From Anaerocolumna sp. AGMB13025 (GTDB lineage: Bacteria > Bacillota > Clostridia > Lachnospirales > Lachnospiraceae), in NCBI RefSeq assembly GCF_029689925.1, contig NZ_CP121445.1:5688501-5752500 (forward strand): 64,000 nt of DNA, given 5' to 3'. How positions within the stretch are numbered: the first letter of the stretch is position 1; the number at the start of each line of letters is the position of its first letter. The position numbers and the translations under genes are program-made. This document shows, in pieces, positions 24,822 to 34,798 of the stretch. The notes beneath the pieces were generated by a model. The model was given only the letters and a program-made list of their open reading frames with translations, did not search any database and was not told the DNA's origin.

Positions 24822-27443
24822 CTATTTCTGGTTAAGAACAGCCTGAGCTGCTGCAAGTCTAGCAATCGGCACACGGAAAGGTGAGCAGGAAACATAGTTA
24901 AGACCTACATTGTGGCAGAATTCAACGGTTGAAGGATCTCCACCATGTTCTCCACAGATACCAAGTTTGATGTTTGGTCTTGTTTTACGTCCTTTTTCAG
25001 ATGCCATCTTAACAAGCTGTCCAACACCGTCCTGATCAAGTCTTGCAAATGGATCAGATTCAAAAATCTTATTCGTATAGTAAGCATCTAAGAATTTACC
25101 GGCGTCATCACGGGAGAAACCAAAGGTCATCTGAGTTAAATCGTTAGTACCGAAGGAGAAGAATTCAGCTTCTTCAGCGATTTCGTCAGCAAGTAAGGCA
25201 GCACGAGGAATTTCGATCATAGTACCGATATGGTATTCGATGTCAGATCCTTTTTCTTTCTTAACTGCTTCTGCTGTTTCTACTACGATATCTTTCACGA
25301 ATTTTAATTCTCTCTTTTCACCAACTAATGGAATCATAATTTCAGGAACGATATCAAAACCTTTTTCGTTCTTTACTTCGATTGCTGCTTCCATAACGGC
25401 TCTTGTCTGCATCTTAGCGATTTCAGGATAAGTAACAGCAAGACGGCAGCCTCTGTGTCCCATCATAGGGTTGAATTCATGTAAGGAATCACAAGTAGCT
25501 TTAACTTCTTCTACAGAAAGACCCATATCTTTTGCTAATGCAGCGATATCATCGTCTTCTGTTGGAACGAATTCATGTAACGGAGGATCTAAGAAACGGA
25601 TTGTAACCGGTCTTCCTTCCATAACTTCGTATAAGCCTTTGAAATCTCCTTTTTGGAAAGGAATTAATTGGTTAAGAGCTTCTTCTCTGGCTTCAACAGT
25701 CTTAGAAAGAATCATCTTTCTGATCTTGTGGATTCTATCACCTTCAAAGAACATATGCTCTGTACGGCAAAGACCGATACCTTCTGCACCGAATTTAACA
25801 GCGTTAGCTGCATCGGCAGGAGTATCTGCGTTTGTTCTAACTTTTAATGTTCTGATTTCATCAGCCCATGTCATAATTCTATCAAAGTTTCCGCTGATAG
25901 CAGCTTCTACAGTAGGGATGTCTCCAATGTAGATGTTACCGGTAGAACCATCAAGTGAGATATAATCTCCTTCTTTTACAGTCTGTCCAGCAATTGTGAA
26001 TACTTTTGCTGCTTCATCAATTACGATTTCACCACAACCGGATACACAAGCAGTACCCATACCACGAGCAACAACGGCTGCATGAGAAGTCATACCACCA
26101 CGTACGGTTAAGATACCTTCTGCTGCGTGCATACCTTCGATATCTTCCGGTGATGTTTCAAGACGGACAAGGATAACTCTTTCACCTTTTTCATGGTGAT
26201 TCTTAGCATCTTCTGCTGTAAAGTATACTTTACCAGCTGCTGCTCCAGGAGAAGCAGGAAGTGCTTTGCCAACAGGTGCAGCTGCTTTTAACGCTTTTAC
26301 ATCAAATCCAGGATGTAATAACTGATCTAAGGATTTCGCTTCAATTCTTGCAATTGCCTGTTCTTTTGTAATCTTTCCTTCATCAACTAAATCGCAAGCG
26401 ATCTGAAGAGCAGCTGGAGCTGTTCTCTTACCATTACGAGTCTGTAAGAAGTAAAGTGTTTTATCTTCAATTGTGAATTCCATGTCCTGCATATCTTTAT
26501 AGTGATTTTCAAGTAAAGTTGCAATTCTCATGAATTCTTTGTAAGCTTCCGGCATATCTTCTTCAAGTTTTGTAATAGGCTGAGGAGTTCTGATACCAGC
26601 AACTACGTCTTCACCTTGTGCATTGATTAAGTATTCGCCATAAATCTTAGCTTCACCAGTAGATGGATTACGTGTAAATGCAACGCCTGTACCTGAAGTA
26701 TCTCCCATGTTACCAAATACCATGGCCTGAACGTTAACTGCTGTACCCCAGTCACCAGGGATATCATTCATTCTTCTATAGTAAATAGCACGAGGATTGT
26801 CCCATGAACGGAAAACAGCAGTAACTGCTTCGATTAACTGTTCTGTAGGTTCCTGAGGGAATTCTGTACCTTTTTCTGCCTTGTATAAAGCTTTATATTG
26901 AGCAATTACATCTTTTAAGTCGTCAGCAGAAAGTTCAGTGTCAAATTTAACACCTTTCTTTTCTTTGATTTCATCTAATACTCTTTCAAATTTTGCTTTG
27001 CTGATTTCCATTACTACGTCAGAGAACATCTGAATAAATCTTCTGTATGAGTCATATGCAAATCTTGGGTTTCCAGTCTTCTTTGCAAAACCTTCCACTG
27101 CAACGTCAGTTAAGCCTAAGTTAAGGATGGTATCCATCATACCAGGCATGGATGCTCTGGCTCCGGAACGAACGGATACTAATAAAGGATTCTCAGTATC
27201 GCCGAATTTCTTTCCCTGTTGGTCTTCAAGAATCTTTAAAGCGTCAAAGATTTGACCTTTTATCTCATCTGTGATTTTTTTGCCACTGTTATAATAATCC
27301 GTACAAGCTTCTGTTGTTACAGTGAAACCTTGAGGAATAGGAAGTCCTAAATTAGTCATTTCTGCTAAGTTAGCTCCTTTACCACCAAGCAGATTCTTCA
27401 TATCTGCCTTACCTTCTTTAAACAAATATACCCATTTTGCCAT
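24822..27443 (-). CDS. ppdK: pyruvate, phosphate dikinase
   Basis: 873 residues, full length for PPDK. The N-terminal ATP-grasp domain starts with VYLFKEGKADMKNLLGGKGA. The phosphohistidine domain carries GGMTSHAAVVARG (His near residue 455). The C-terminal TIM barrel includes GLCRTEHMFF, GTNDLTQMTFGFSRDD and LGICGEHGGD, the latter with the catalytic Cys. The enzyme interconverts pyruvate, ATP and phosphate with PEP, AMP and PPi, and is central to PPi-dependent glycolysis in clostridia. Its last codons (AQAVLNQK) recur in decayed form in the intergenic repeats downstream. Confidence 0.97.
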   Translation of the reverse strand: MAKWVYLFKEGKADMKNLLGGKGANLAEMTNLGLPIPQGFTVTTEACTDYYNSGKKITDEIKGQIFDALKILEDQQGKKFGDTENPLLVSVRSGARASMPGMMDTILNLGLTDVAVEGFAKKTGNPRFAYDSYRRFIQMFSDVVMEISKAKFERVLDEIKEKKGVKFDTELSADDLKDVIAQYKALYKAEKGTEFPQEPTEQLIEAVTAVFRSWDNPRAIYYRRMNDIPGDWGTAVNVQAMVFGNMGDTSGTGVAFTRNPSTGEAKIYGEYLINAQGEDVVAGIRTPQPITKLEEDMPEAYKEFMRIATLLENHYKDMQDMEFTIEDKTLYFLQTRNGKRTAPAALQIACDLVDEGKITKEQAIARIEAKSLDQLLHPGFDVKALKAAAPVGKALPASPGAAAGKVYFTAEDAKNHHEKGERVILVRLETSPEDIEGMHAAEGILTVRGGMTSHAAVVARGMGTACVSGCGEIVIDEAAKVFTIAGQTVKEGDYISLDGSTGNIYIGDIPTVEAAISGNFDRIMTWADEIRTLKVRTNADTPADAANAVKFGAEGIGLCRTEHMFFEGDRIHKIRKMILSKTVEAREEALNQLIPFQKGDFKGLYEVMEGRPVTIRFLDPPLHEFVPTEDDDIAALAKDMGLSVEEVKATCDSLHEFNPMMGHRGCRLAVTYPEIAKMQTRAVMEAAIEVKNEKGFDIVPEIMIPLVGEKRELKFVKDIVVETAEAVKKEKGSDIEYHIGTMIEIPRAALLADEIAEEAEFFSFGTNDLTQMTFGFSRDDAGKFLDAYYTNKIFESDPFARLDQDGVGQLVKMASEKGRKTRPNIKLGICGEHGGDPSTVEFCHNVGLNYVSCSPFRVPIARLAAAQAVLNQK

Positions 27444-27547
27444 TTTAGTAATAACCTCCTAAAATATATTTCATAATTTTGACTTTCTAGTCACCATTTA
27501 ACATTATATCATAACTTTTATAATTGTGGTATCATTTTTTTCTTTTT

Positions 27548-28936
27548 TTAGAATTCAAATTTTTTCTCAAAATACGCTTTTAAATCAGCAATTTTGACTC
27601 TTTCCTGCTCCATGGAATCACGGTCGCGGACCGTAACAGACTCATCTGTTTCAGATTCAAAGTCATAGGTTACACAGAAAGGAGTACCAATTTCGTCCTG
27701 TCTTCTGTAACGTTTTCCTATATTACCGCGGTCATCGAATTCACAGTTATAATATTTACTGAGTTCCGTATAAATTTTCTCAGCACCTTCTGATAATTTT
27801 TTAGAAAGAGGAAGGACGCCGATTTTAACCGGAGCCAAAGCCGGATGGAAATGAAGCACGGTTCTTACATCTCCTTCTCCTAGTTCTTCTTCATCATAAG
27901 CACCGCAGAGGAACGCAAGGGTCACACGGTCGGCACCTAAGGAAGGTTCAATTACATAAGGTACATATTTGATTTTCTTTTCATCATCAAAATAAGCTAA
28001 ATCTTCTTTTGATACATTCTGATGCTGTGTCAGGTCATAGTCTGTTCTGTCGGCTATTCCCCACAACTCTCCCCAACCAAAAGGAAACAGGAATTCAATA
28101 TCGGTCGTTGCCTTACTGTAAAAGGAAAGTTCCGCTGCATCATGGTCACGGACACGCATGTCTTCTTCTTTCATTCCAAGTGCCTTTAACCAGTTGATGC
28201 AAAACTGCTTCCAGTAAGCAAACCATTCTAAATCGGTATCCGGTTCACAGAAGAACTCCAGCTCCATCTGTTCAAATTCCCTGGTTCTAAAAGTAAAATT
28301 ACCAGGAGTGATTTCATTACGGAAGGATTTACCAACCTGTCCAATACCAAAAGGAATTTTCTTTCTTGAGGTCCTTAACACATTTTTAAAGTTAACAAAA
28401 ATACCCTGAGCTGTTTCCGGTCTTAAGTAAACCACATTCTTGGCATCCTCGGTAACCCCTTGAAAGGTTTTAAACATTAAGTTAAATTGGCGAATATCAG
28501 TAAAGTTATGTTTTCCACATGTAGGACAACTTATACTATGTTCTTCTATATAGCGAGCCATTTCTTCATGAGACCAGGCATCCACAGAACCCTCCAGTGT
28601 AATGCCATTATCATGGGCATAATCCTCGATTATTTTATCTGCACGGAATCTTTCATGACATTCCTTACAATCCATAAGGGGATCAGAAAAGCTTCCAAGA
28701 TGTCCGGAAGCCACCCAGGTCTGAGGATTCATTAATATGGCACAGTCAACCCCAACATTATATGGGTTCTGCTGAATGAATTTTGACCACCAGGCTTTTT
28801 TTACGTTATTCTTTAATTCTACACCCAGATTACCATAATCCCAGGTATTGGCAAGTCCGCCGTAGATTTCGGATCCCGGATAAACGAATCCTCTTGCCTT
28901 TGCCAGGGCAACAATTTTTTCCATAGTCTTTTCCAT
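27548..28936 (-). CDS. glyQS: glycyl-tRNA synthetase (single-chain class II type)
   Basis: 462 residues, the alpha2-type enzyme. Motifs include ALAKARGFVYPGSEIYGG near the start, YLRPETAQGIFVNFKNVL, GKSFRNEITPGNFTFRTREF (motif 2) and SLGADRVTLAFL (motif 3), then an anticodon-binding domain from about 360. The start at 28936 follows GGAGGA; an ATG 4 codons earlier is too close to its own site. A small stem (GCGCTT/AAGCGC) lies just upstream. No T-box leader was seen, which is notable because many Firmicutes glycyl-tRNA synthetase genes have one. Confidence 0.96.
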   Translation of the reverse strand: MEKTMEKIVALAKARGFVYPGSEIYGGLANTWDYGNLGVELKNNVKKAWWSKFIQQNPYNVGVDCAILMNPQTWVASGHLGSFSDPLMDCKECHERFRADKIIEDYAHDNGITLEGSVDAWSHEEMARYIEEHSISCPTCGKHNFTDIRQFNLMFKTFQGVTEDAKNVVYLRPETAQGIFVNFKNVLRTSRKKIPFGIGQVGKSFRNEITPGNFTFRTREFEQMELEFFCEPDTDLEWFAYWKQFCINWLKALGMKEEDMRVRDHDAAELSFYSKATTDIEFLFPFGWGELWGIADRTDYDLTQHQNVSKEDLAYFDDEKKIKYVPYVIEPSLGADRVTLAFLCGAYDEEELGEGDVRTVLHFHPALAPVKIGVLPLSKKLSEGAEKIYTELSKYYNCEFDDRGNIGKRYRRQDEIGTPFCVTYDFESETDESVTVRDRDSMEQERVKIADLKAYFEKKFEF

Positions 28937-29137
28937 CTTTTCCTCCATTTCCTGCGCTTATTTATAAAGCGCATCCATATGTAGCGAAATTTCCCGCACA
29001 TATTTATTAGGCTGAAAGTAAATTTTTCAACCTATTTTTTAAACCGTATTCCGGCTTTCTTATCAGTTTTAAATTCTATAGGATATTCTTTAAAAAGTAA
29101 ATCCTTAATCTGCTGTTTTTACAAATAATTTTTATTA

Positions 29138-29737
29138 TCAGGGCTTATATATTATTACCGAAGGCTCTGCAGAACCGGTTTCAAAATTAGATTTGCCGTG
29201 TAAAGTCCCGTTAGCAAAAAACTTAACCTTACCGTCTACGATTACATCTGTCTTTTCATTTAATACCAGCACTTTGTATTTACTATTCTTAAGCGCTACA
29301 TCCGGAGAAGTGTAAGCTCCATCTTTTACATTGACATACACATCTGGTAACTCCAATTTGCTGCTTTTGGCATCCGCAGTCGTAGTAAAAGATGCTTTCA
29401 CCTTATTAAATGCAGTGTAGTTCTCTAAACTTTTATAATTTAATATAAGAACCGCATTTTTATCCTTTACTTCCAAAGTGTTGATTACAATGCTGTCGGC
29501 TTCGTTGTCCTGGTTGTATTTGCCTATTTCTTTCGTAATAAAAGCTTTCAGCTCATCCAGACTATAATTATTCTTATCAAATGTTTCAATCGTAGCAGCC
29601 TGCACTGTTCCGTCATTTTTCACCAGAATTGTGCTGTTTTTTACATCTTCAACCGTAAGTTCTCTATTTTTCGTTTTACAGCCTGCTGTCAGAACCAGGC
29701 AAAGAGTTAGGACTATATAAAGTAAAAACTTCTTCAT
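29138..29737 (-). CDS. putative lipoprotein of unknown function
   Basis: 199 residues. A signal peptide ends in LVLTAGC, a good lipobox with Cys at about 20. The mature part is mostly beta-strand prone, with VKNDGTVQAATIETFDKNNY and EPSVIIYKP; I do not recognise a family. It lies between recO and the glycyl-tRNA synthetase gene on the same strand. A surface-exposed, membrane-anchored role is inferred from the lipobox only. Confidence 0.8.
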   Translation of the reverse strand: MKKFLLYIVLTLCLVLTAGCKTKNRELTVEDVKNSTILVKNDGTVQAATIETFDKNNYSLDELKAFITKEIGKYNQDNEADSIVINTLEVKDKNAVLILNYKSLENYTAFNKVKASFTTTADAKSSKLELPDVYVNVKDGAYTSPDVALKNSKYKVLVLNEKTDVIVDGKVKFFANGTLHGKSNFETGSAEPSVIIYKP

Positions 29738-29820
29738 TTATTAATTCCTCCGTCAATATAATATAAAGTTTTTTACCATTGTAACCTTAAAATGGATTAT
29801 TTTCAACTTAATTCTGAGCT

Positions 29821-30561
29821 TCAAAATAGTTTTTCCAGTAAATCCAAAGACTTCATTTTCCTGTCTATGTAGGCTTCCTGATAATTTTCTATGCAGGTTT
29901 TAAGTTCTGACATGACTTCCTTTGACACGGTAAAGGTATATAACTTTTCAACGGAGGAAGATATGATATATTGCAGGGCGTAAACTGCCGCTGCGGATAG
30001 ATGTAATGATTTTCCGGTCTTCTTAGTACATTCCGTACAAAGCATGCCGCCCTCTTCCTTGTTAAAGTGCAACAGCTTCTCTGTATTCCCGCACTTAACA
30101 CAGGCAAATACTTGTGGTGCCACACCGTTTAAGGTCAGCATTTTTAGTTCAAAAACCGTCCTTACAAGTGGTCTTCCTATGGATTCCTGACTTAATGCCC
30201 GCAGGGATTGGTACAATAATTTAAGTACCTGGGTTCCATCTTCGTTCTCATGGGTATAATAATCCGCCAGTTCACAAAGGTATAATCCATAATAGGCTGC
30301 CTCTAAGTCTTTACGCAACTCATCAAAATAATTGGAGATATCTACAGATATCAGATTATAGGAACTTTTTCCTTCATAAAGAGTAAATTCTCCGAAAGAA
30401 AAGGGCTGGCTGCATGCCAAAAAGGCACTACTTTGTTTTCTAGCGCCTTTGGCAAATGCAGTAATTTTACCTCTTTCTTTCGTTAAGATGACCAGACGTC
30501 TGTCATAATCCCCAATAGGCATGGTCGACAAAACCATTCCCATCACTGAGGTTGCTATCAT
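29821..30561 (-). CDS. recO: DNA repair protein RecO
   Basis: 246 residues. The N-terminal OB fold reads VMGMVLSTMPIGDYDRRLV, then TKERGKITAFAKGARK. A zinc-finger-like Cys set follows at about 152-176 (CVKCGN...CTEC). RecO loads RecA on SSB-coated DNA with RecR in recombinational repair. The start at 30561 matches the usual N-terminus and has a GGTGGG site; it overlaps the yqzL end by 59 bases in another frame. Gene order era-yqzL-recO is conserved in Firmicutes. Confidence 0.93.
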   Translation of the reverse strand: MIATSVMGMVLSTMPIGDYDRRLVILTKERGKITAFAKGARKQSSAFLACSQPFSFGEFTLYEGKSSYNLISVDISNYFDELRKDLEAAYYGLYLCELADYYTHENEDGTQVLKLLYQSLRALSQESIGRPLVRTVFELKMLTLNGVAPQVFACVKCGNTEKLLHFNKEEGGMLCTECTKKTGKSLHLSAAAVYALQYIISSSVEKLYTFTVSKEVMSELKTCIENYQEAYIDRKMKSLDLLEKLF

Positions 30562-30694
30562 CACTGTACCCACCTTCTTCATCATCTATTGATAATAGCT
30601 GATTTAATTCTTCGACCGTGCAAGCCGTATAATTCAAATAGTCTAATATGTTTCCGGTTTTCGAAAATTTTTCCCAATAATCTTTATTTCTCAT
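30503..30694 (-). CDS. yqzL: YqzL family small protein
   Basis: 63 residues. The N-terminus (YWEKFSKTGNILDYLNY) matches YqzL, a small protein usually encoded between era and recO in Bacilli and Clostridia, with the W-x-x-F-x-x-TGNI-x-x-YL pattern. This version is longer than the 45-50 residues of Bacillus, because its acidic tail runs into the start of recO. Function unknown. Confidence 0.75.
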   Translation of the reverse strand: MRNKDYWEKFSKTGNILDYLNYTACTVEELNQLLSIDDEEGGYSDDSNLSDGNGFVDHAYWGL

Positions 30695-30848
30695 GGATGA
30701 GCCCCCTTACTGAAAAATATTATAAATCATATGTTAGTTACCTTATTATCATTTCCATTACTAATAATTCTAAACTGATAAGAATATCCCATATGAATTT
30801 TTTTTTAAGGGGCTTGACAAATTTTTTCTACCTGTTTATTCCATGTTT

Positions 30849-31757
30849 TTATAAATCCTGTTTATTATATCCGTAATTCTTTAAGAGAAAATCACTGTCC
30901 CGCCAATCTTTTTTTACTTTAACCCAAAGTTTAAGGTTAACATGCATATCCAGAAGATTTTCCATTTCCTTCCTGGCGGCAGTGCCGATACGTTTTAACT
31001 TCTCACCATTCTTTCCAATGATAATTCCCTTATGGGAATCCCGTTCACAGACAATGGTGGCATCAATATCTACAATATCACTGCCCCGTCTTTCCTTCAT
31101 CTGGTCAATACCTACGGCAATTCCATGGGGTATTTCATCGTTTAGGAGCCTTAAGGCTTTTTCACGGATTAATTCCGCAACAATCTGCCGTTCTGGCTGG
31201 TCTGTTATGGTATCCTCGTCAAAATACTGAGGACCTTGCGGTAAATGACTGAAGATGGTTTCTATTAGCTGTTTGGTATTTTCCCCTTTTAGTGCAGATA
31301 CCGGAACGATATCTGCAAAGGAATAAATATCTTTATAGGCAGCAATAAATTTTAAGATTTCTTCTTTTTTAACCGTATCTATCTTATTAATTACCAATAC
31401 CACCGGAGTCTTAACCTTTGCAAGCTGTTCCACGATATATCGTTCACCGGCTCCAATAAAAGTAGTCGGTTCCACCAGCCACAATACCACATCTACTTCA
31501 TTTAACGTTCTCTCCGCAACACTCACCATGTATTCCCCAAGTTTATTTTTCGCTTTGTGGATACCCGGTGTATCAAGGAATATGATCTGTCCGTTTTCTT
31601 CGGTATATACCGTCTGTATTCTGTTTCTGGTGGTCTGGGGTTTATCGGAAGTAATTGCTATCTTCTGTCCGATTAATTGGTTCATTAATGTGGATTTTCC
31701 CACATTCGGACGACCGATTAAGGTTACAAAGCCCGATTTATATTGATTTTTTTTCAT
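30849..31757 (-). CDS. era: GTPase Era
   Basis: 302 residues. G1 is GRPNVGKSTLMNQ, G3 is DTPGIH, G4 is NKID, and the KH domain is C-terminal (IIGKNGEKLKRIGTAARKEM). Era binds the 3' end of 16S rRNA and is needed for 30S maturation. It opens the conserved era-yqzL-recO cluster. Confidence 0.97.
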   Translation of the reverse strand: MKKNQYKSGFVTLIGRPNVGKSTLMNQLIGQKIAITSDKPQTTRNRIQTVYTEENGQIIFLDTPGIHKAKNKLGEYMVSVAERTLNEVDVVLWLVEPTTFIGAGERYIVEQLAKVKTPVVLVINKIDTVKKEEILKFIAAYKDIYSFADIVPVSALKGENTKQLIETIFSHLPQGPQYFDEDTITDQPERQIVAELIREKALRLLNDEIPHGIAVGIDQMKERRGSDIVDIDATIVCERDSHKGIIIGKNGEKLKRIGTAARKEMENLLDMHVNLKLWVKVKKDWRDSDFLLKNYGYNKQDL

Positions 31758-31849
31758 ATGTTTTTCCTTTTTTCGTAAAACTGAATTATTTTAATATATA
31801 TTTAACTTTATCACATTCATAAGCAGCGATTATTTCAATTCAACATTCC

Positions 31850-34798
31850 TTATTTAATAAGTGTCTTTACTTCCAGGAACAAATCCTTGTTCTGTTCCAC
31901 TTTCGTTTCATTGCCGATAACGCACAGATTATTGCAGTCTAAGATTGCCTTTACGATATCTGCTAAGTTTCTGATATCCTCTACTGTAATATTTAATATT
32001 TCATCCCGTTGTTTCTGCAAATCCTCCTGGGTCGTGCCTGACAAATAAGCTCCCATGGAGACATTGCCCTGGGTTCTTGGTGTTCTTGGAGTATCCGTAC
32101 CGCTTATCGTGCCAATGATATACTTGGTCATATCTCTTTCCTCTGCAGAGAAATTCCTTATATAATCTACCGCTCTTTCATAAACTTCATTGGTTTCCTT
32201 TAGGTTAGGATCACGATAGGAAGTAAAATAACCATTGCCGCTGATACTGGAAAAACCGCACATGCAGCCATAAGCGCCGCCTTTGACACGGATATTGTTC
32301 CATAAATAATCATAGCTCATAATGATTCTTAAAACATCCAGAGCACCGGTATATTCAAATCCTGCATCCAGGAAATTACCGGTCCTTGCAACATATTGTA
32401 CCTGACCGGAGGTTTTAAAGCCTTCATTGGTCTTATACAGTGTAAAATGCTCCGACACTTTATCCACCGGATCTGTTTTTAGCTGTTCCACAAAGGGAAG
32501 CAGTTTACCGGTTAATGTCTCAAGTCCCTCATCATTAGAAGTAAAGCTTATAATTAAATTTTCTTTTCTGAATATATATTCCATCAATAATTTTAGATTT
32601 GCTATTAAACTGCTTTTCTGATTCTGATAATCTGCTTCCAGATTCTCAATAAACTTAAAGTAGGCAATTCCTCTTGTTTCTTCGCTGAATCTGGAGGCTT
32701 CCGAAAAATATGACATGGCACGATCAACTGCAGCGGAATGTCCTGCAGAGGTTATGTGCATCAAAAGCCTTGATTTTACCTCCGAGATAATCTCAAGAAG
32801 ACGCTTCTCATCATCTAGTTTCGTGAAGCTGATGATTTCTTTTAATAAATCAAAAGCATTATCCATTTCCTCGTGTAATACTTTCACATCCATCTGGAAG
32901 GTAGGCAGGTAATCCTTGGAACTTCCATTTTTACCAAAGCTTGCCACATCAGAACTAATACCTCCGGTGTGTATATTAATTTCATTGGATAATTCCAGAT
33001 AGCTGTAATGTTCGGTATCAATATAGCCGAGTACAGTGGATAAAAGTCCCACATATGGAACCAACGCCTTTGGTATGTCTTCCAGATCAAAGAGGAGTTT
33101 CATATAGGCAATTCCATTGGTAAAGACATTATGATGGATTAAGGGTATGCCATCTACTTCCTTTTCTGAATTATATATCGGCAGAGCAGTCTTGCCAATA
33201 TCCTCTCTGCTTAACAATGGAATTTTCTCAACATCTTCCTTTAACGATGGTTCATCCTGGTATGCTTTCAGGTGAATCGTATCCTCCACGATTCTTTTAA
33301 TCTCTTCCTCTGATAATTTTGCCTTATAATCTGCAAGCTTCTGCCTTAACTGCTCATCCTTAAGGGCCGTCAGTCCGGGCTGGGGCTTTAGGGTAACCAT
33401 AGCTACGTGATCATTACTCAGCAGATACTGATTTATTAATTTCGTATAGTAATCCGTGCCGATTCTGGTTTTTAATACATCAAATACCCGGTTGGCGCTT
33501 AATTTTAAGAACGGTCTGTTATCGTCATAGAGCCAGCTGGAAAGCATCTGGATTCCATACATTAAGCCCTTTGGAAATTGACCGAAATCAGCTTCTCTGT
33601 ATTTAAATTCATAAAAGTTAATAGCCGCTTTTATGGACTTCTCATCCAGTCCATTTAAAACCAGTTTATTCAGAGTTTCCTGTATAACTTCAACAAATTC
33701 TTCCTTCTGGCTTGCATCGGCATTCTTTGCAATAATTGAAAAAATAGGCTGATACGTATCCGAATCAAAACTGCTGATAATATCCTTACCGATTCCAGCA
33801 TCCAATAAAGCCTGTTTTAAAGGTGCACCAGGGGCTGATAACAGAACATATTCAATGACTTGAAAAGCCATACATAGATCCAGATCCAAACTTGTACCAA
33901 TGGATAAATTATAACTTAAATAGGTATTATTGGCAGTTTCCTCATTTTCACTTAAGGAATACATAGTTTCCACTTCTCTTACCTTGCCGAAGGGAGTCTG
34001 ATACTTAATATCGGAATCCACCGGTTCATCGCCAAAATTCATTAAATATTCCGTATCCAGCCAATTTAACTTCTCCAGAACATCCATATCCCCATACAGA
34101 TAGATATAGCTATTGGAAGGGTGATAATATCTTCTGTGGAAATTAAGGAATTCCTCATAGCTTAAGTCCGGTATAAAATCCGGATCGCCGCCGGATTCCA
34201 CTCCATATGCGGTATCGGGAAACAGGGCATTCTGGATCGTGCGGAATAGCTGCTGTTCGGGAGAAGAATAAGCTCCCTTCATCTCGTTATATACCACGCC
34301 ATTGTATTTTAATTCAGCATCTTCATTATCCAGTTCAAAATGCCAGCCTTCCTGTTTGAATATCTCTTCTTTCTTATATATATTAGGATAAAACACTGCA
34401 TCCATATATACATGAACCAGATTCTGAAAATCCTGGTCATTACAGCTGGCTACCGGATATATAGTCTTATCAGGATAGGTGATTGCGTTAAGAAAGGTAT
34501 TTAGGGAACCTTTGGCAAGTTCAATAAACGGGTCTTTTGCTGGAAATGCCTTAGAACCGCAAAGTACGGAATGTTCAATAATATGAGGGACCCCCGTGCT
34601 GTTAAGAGGAGGTGTCCGAAATCCAATTGAAAACACTTTATTGTTATCATCATTGGTTACTACCGCTACTCTGGCACCGGTCTTTTTATGTCTTAATAAT
34701 AACCCTAGACTGTTAATATCTTTTAATTCTTCTTCGATGACTAATTCATAAGCAGTAAGGTCGCCTAATTCTTTGCTGCTTTTTAAGTTTCTGGGCAT
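31850..34798 (-). CDS. M16C family metallopeptidase (presequence-protease-like)
   Basis: 982 residues, the expected length of the PreP/Cym1-like M16C group with two similar halves. The inverted zinc motif HxxEH is HIIEHSVLCGS near residue 72, with the downstream Glu in NEMKGAYSSPEQ. No signal peptide, so cytoplasmic. Clostridial members are thought to degrade peptides; this is family knowledge and the substrate is not visible. It lies upstream of era on the same strand. Confidence 0.92.
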   Translation of the reverse strand: MPRNLKSSKELGDLTAYELVIEEELKDINSLGLLLRHKKTGARVAVVTNDDNNKVFSIGFRTPPLNSTGVPHIIEHSVLCGSKAFPAKDPFIELAKGSLNTFLNAITYPDKTIYPVASCNDQDFQNLVHVYMDAVFYPNIYKKEEIFKQEGWHFELDNEDAELKYNGVVYNEMKGAYSSPEQQLFRTIQNALFPDTAYGVESGGDPDFIPDLSYEEFLNFHRRYYHPSNSYIYLYGDMDVLEKLNWLDTEYLMNFGDEPVDSDIKYQTPFGKVREVETMYSLSENEETANNTYLSYNLSIGTSLDLDLCMAFQVIEYVLLSAPGAPLKQALLDAGIGKDIISSFDSDTYQPIFSIIAKNADASQKEEFVEVIQETLNKLVLNGLDEKSIKAAINFYEFKYREADFGQFPKGLMYGIQMLSSWLYDDNRPFLKLSANRVFDVLKTRIGTDYYTKLINQYLLSNDHVAMVTLKPQPGLTALKDEQLRQKLADYKAKLSEEEIKRIVEDTIHLKAYQDEPSLKEDVEKIPLLSREDIGKTALPIYNSEKEVDGIPLIHHNVFTNGIAYMKLLFDLEDIPKALVPYVGLLSTVLGYIDTEHYSYLELSNEINIHTGGISSDVASFGKNGSSKDYLPTFQMDVKVLHEEMDNAFDLLKEIISFTKLDDEKRLLEIISEVKSRLLMHITSAGHSAAVDRAMSYFSEASRFSEETRGIAYFKFIENLEADYQNQKSSLIANLKLLMEYIFRKENLIISFTSNDEGLETLTGKLLPFVEQLKTDPVDKVSEHFTLYKTNEGFKTSGQVQYVARTGNFLDAGFEYTGALDVLRIIMSYDYLWNNIRVKGGAYGCMCGFSSISGNGYFTSYRDPNLKETNEVYERAVDYIRNFSAEERDMTKYIIGTISGTDTPRTPRTQGNVSMGAYLSGTTQEDLQKQRDEILNITVEDIRNLADIVKAILDCNNLCVIGNETKVEQNKDLFLEVKTLIK

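Noticed and set aside
28937..29137. Possible T-box leader of the glycyl-tRNA synthetase gene
   Set aside because: No T-box sequence or specifier stem was found; only a small stem near the ribosome binding site.
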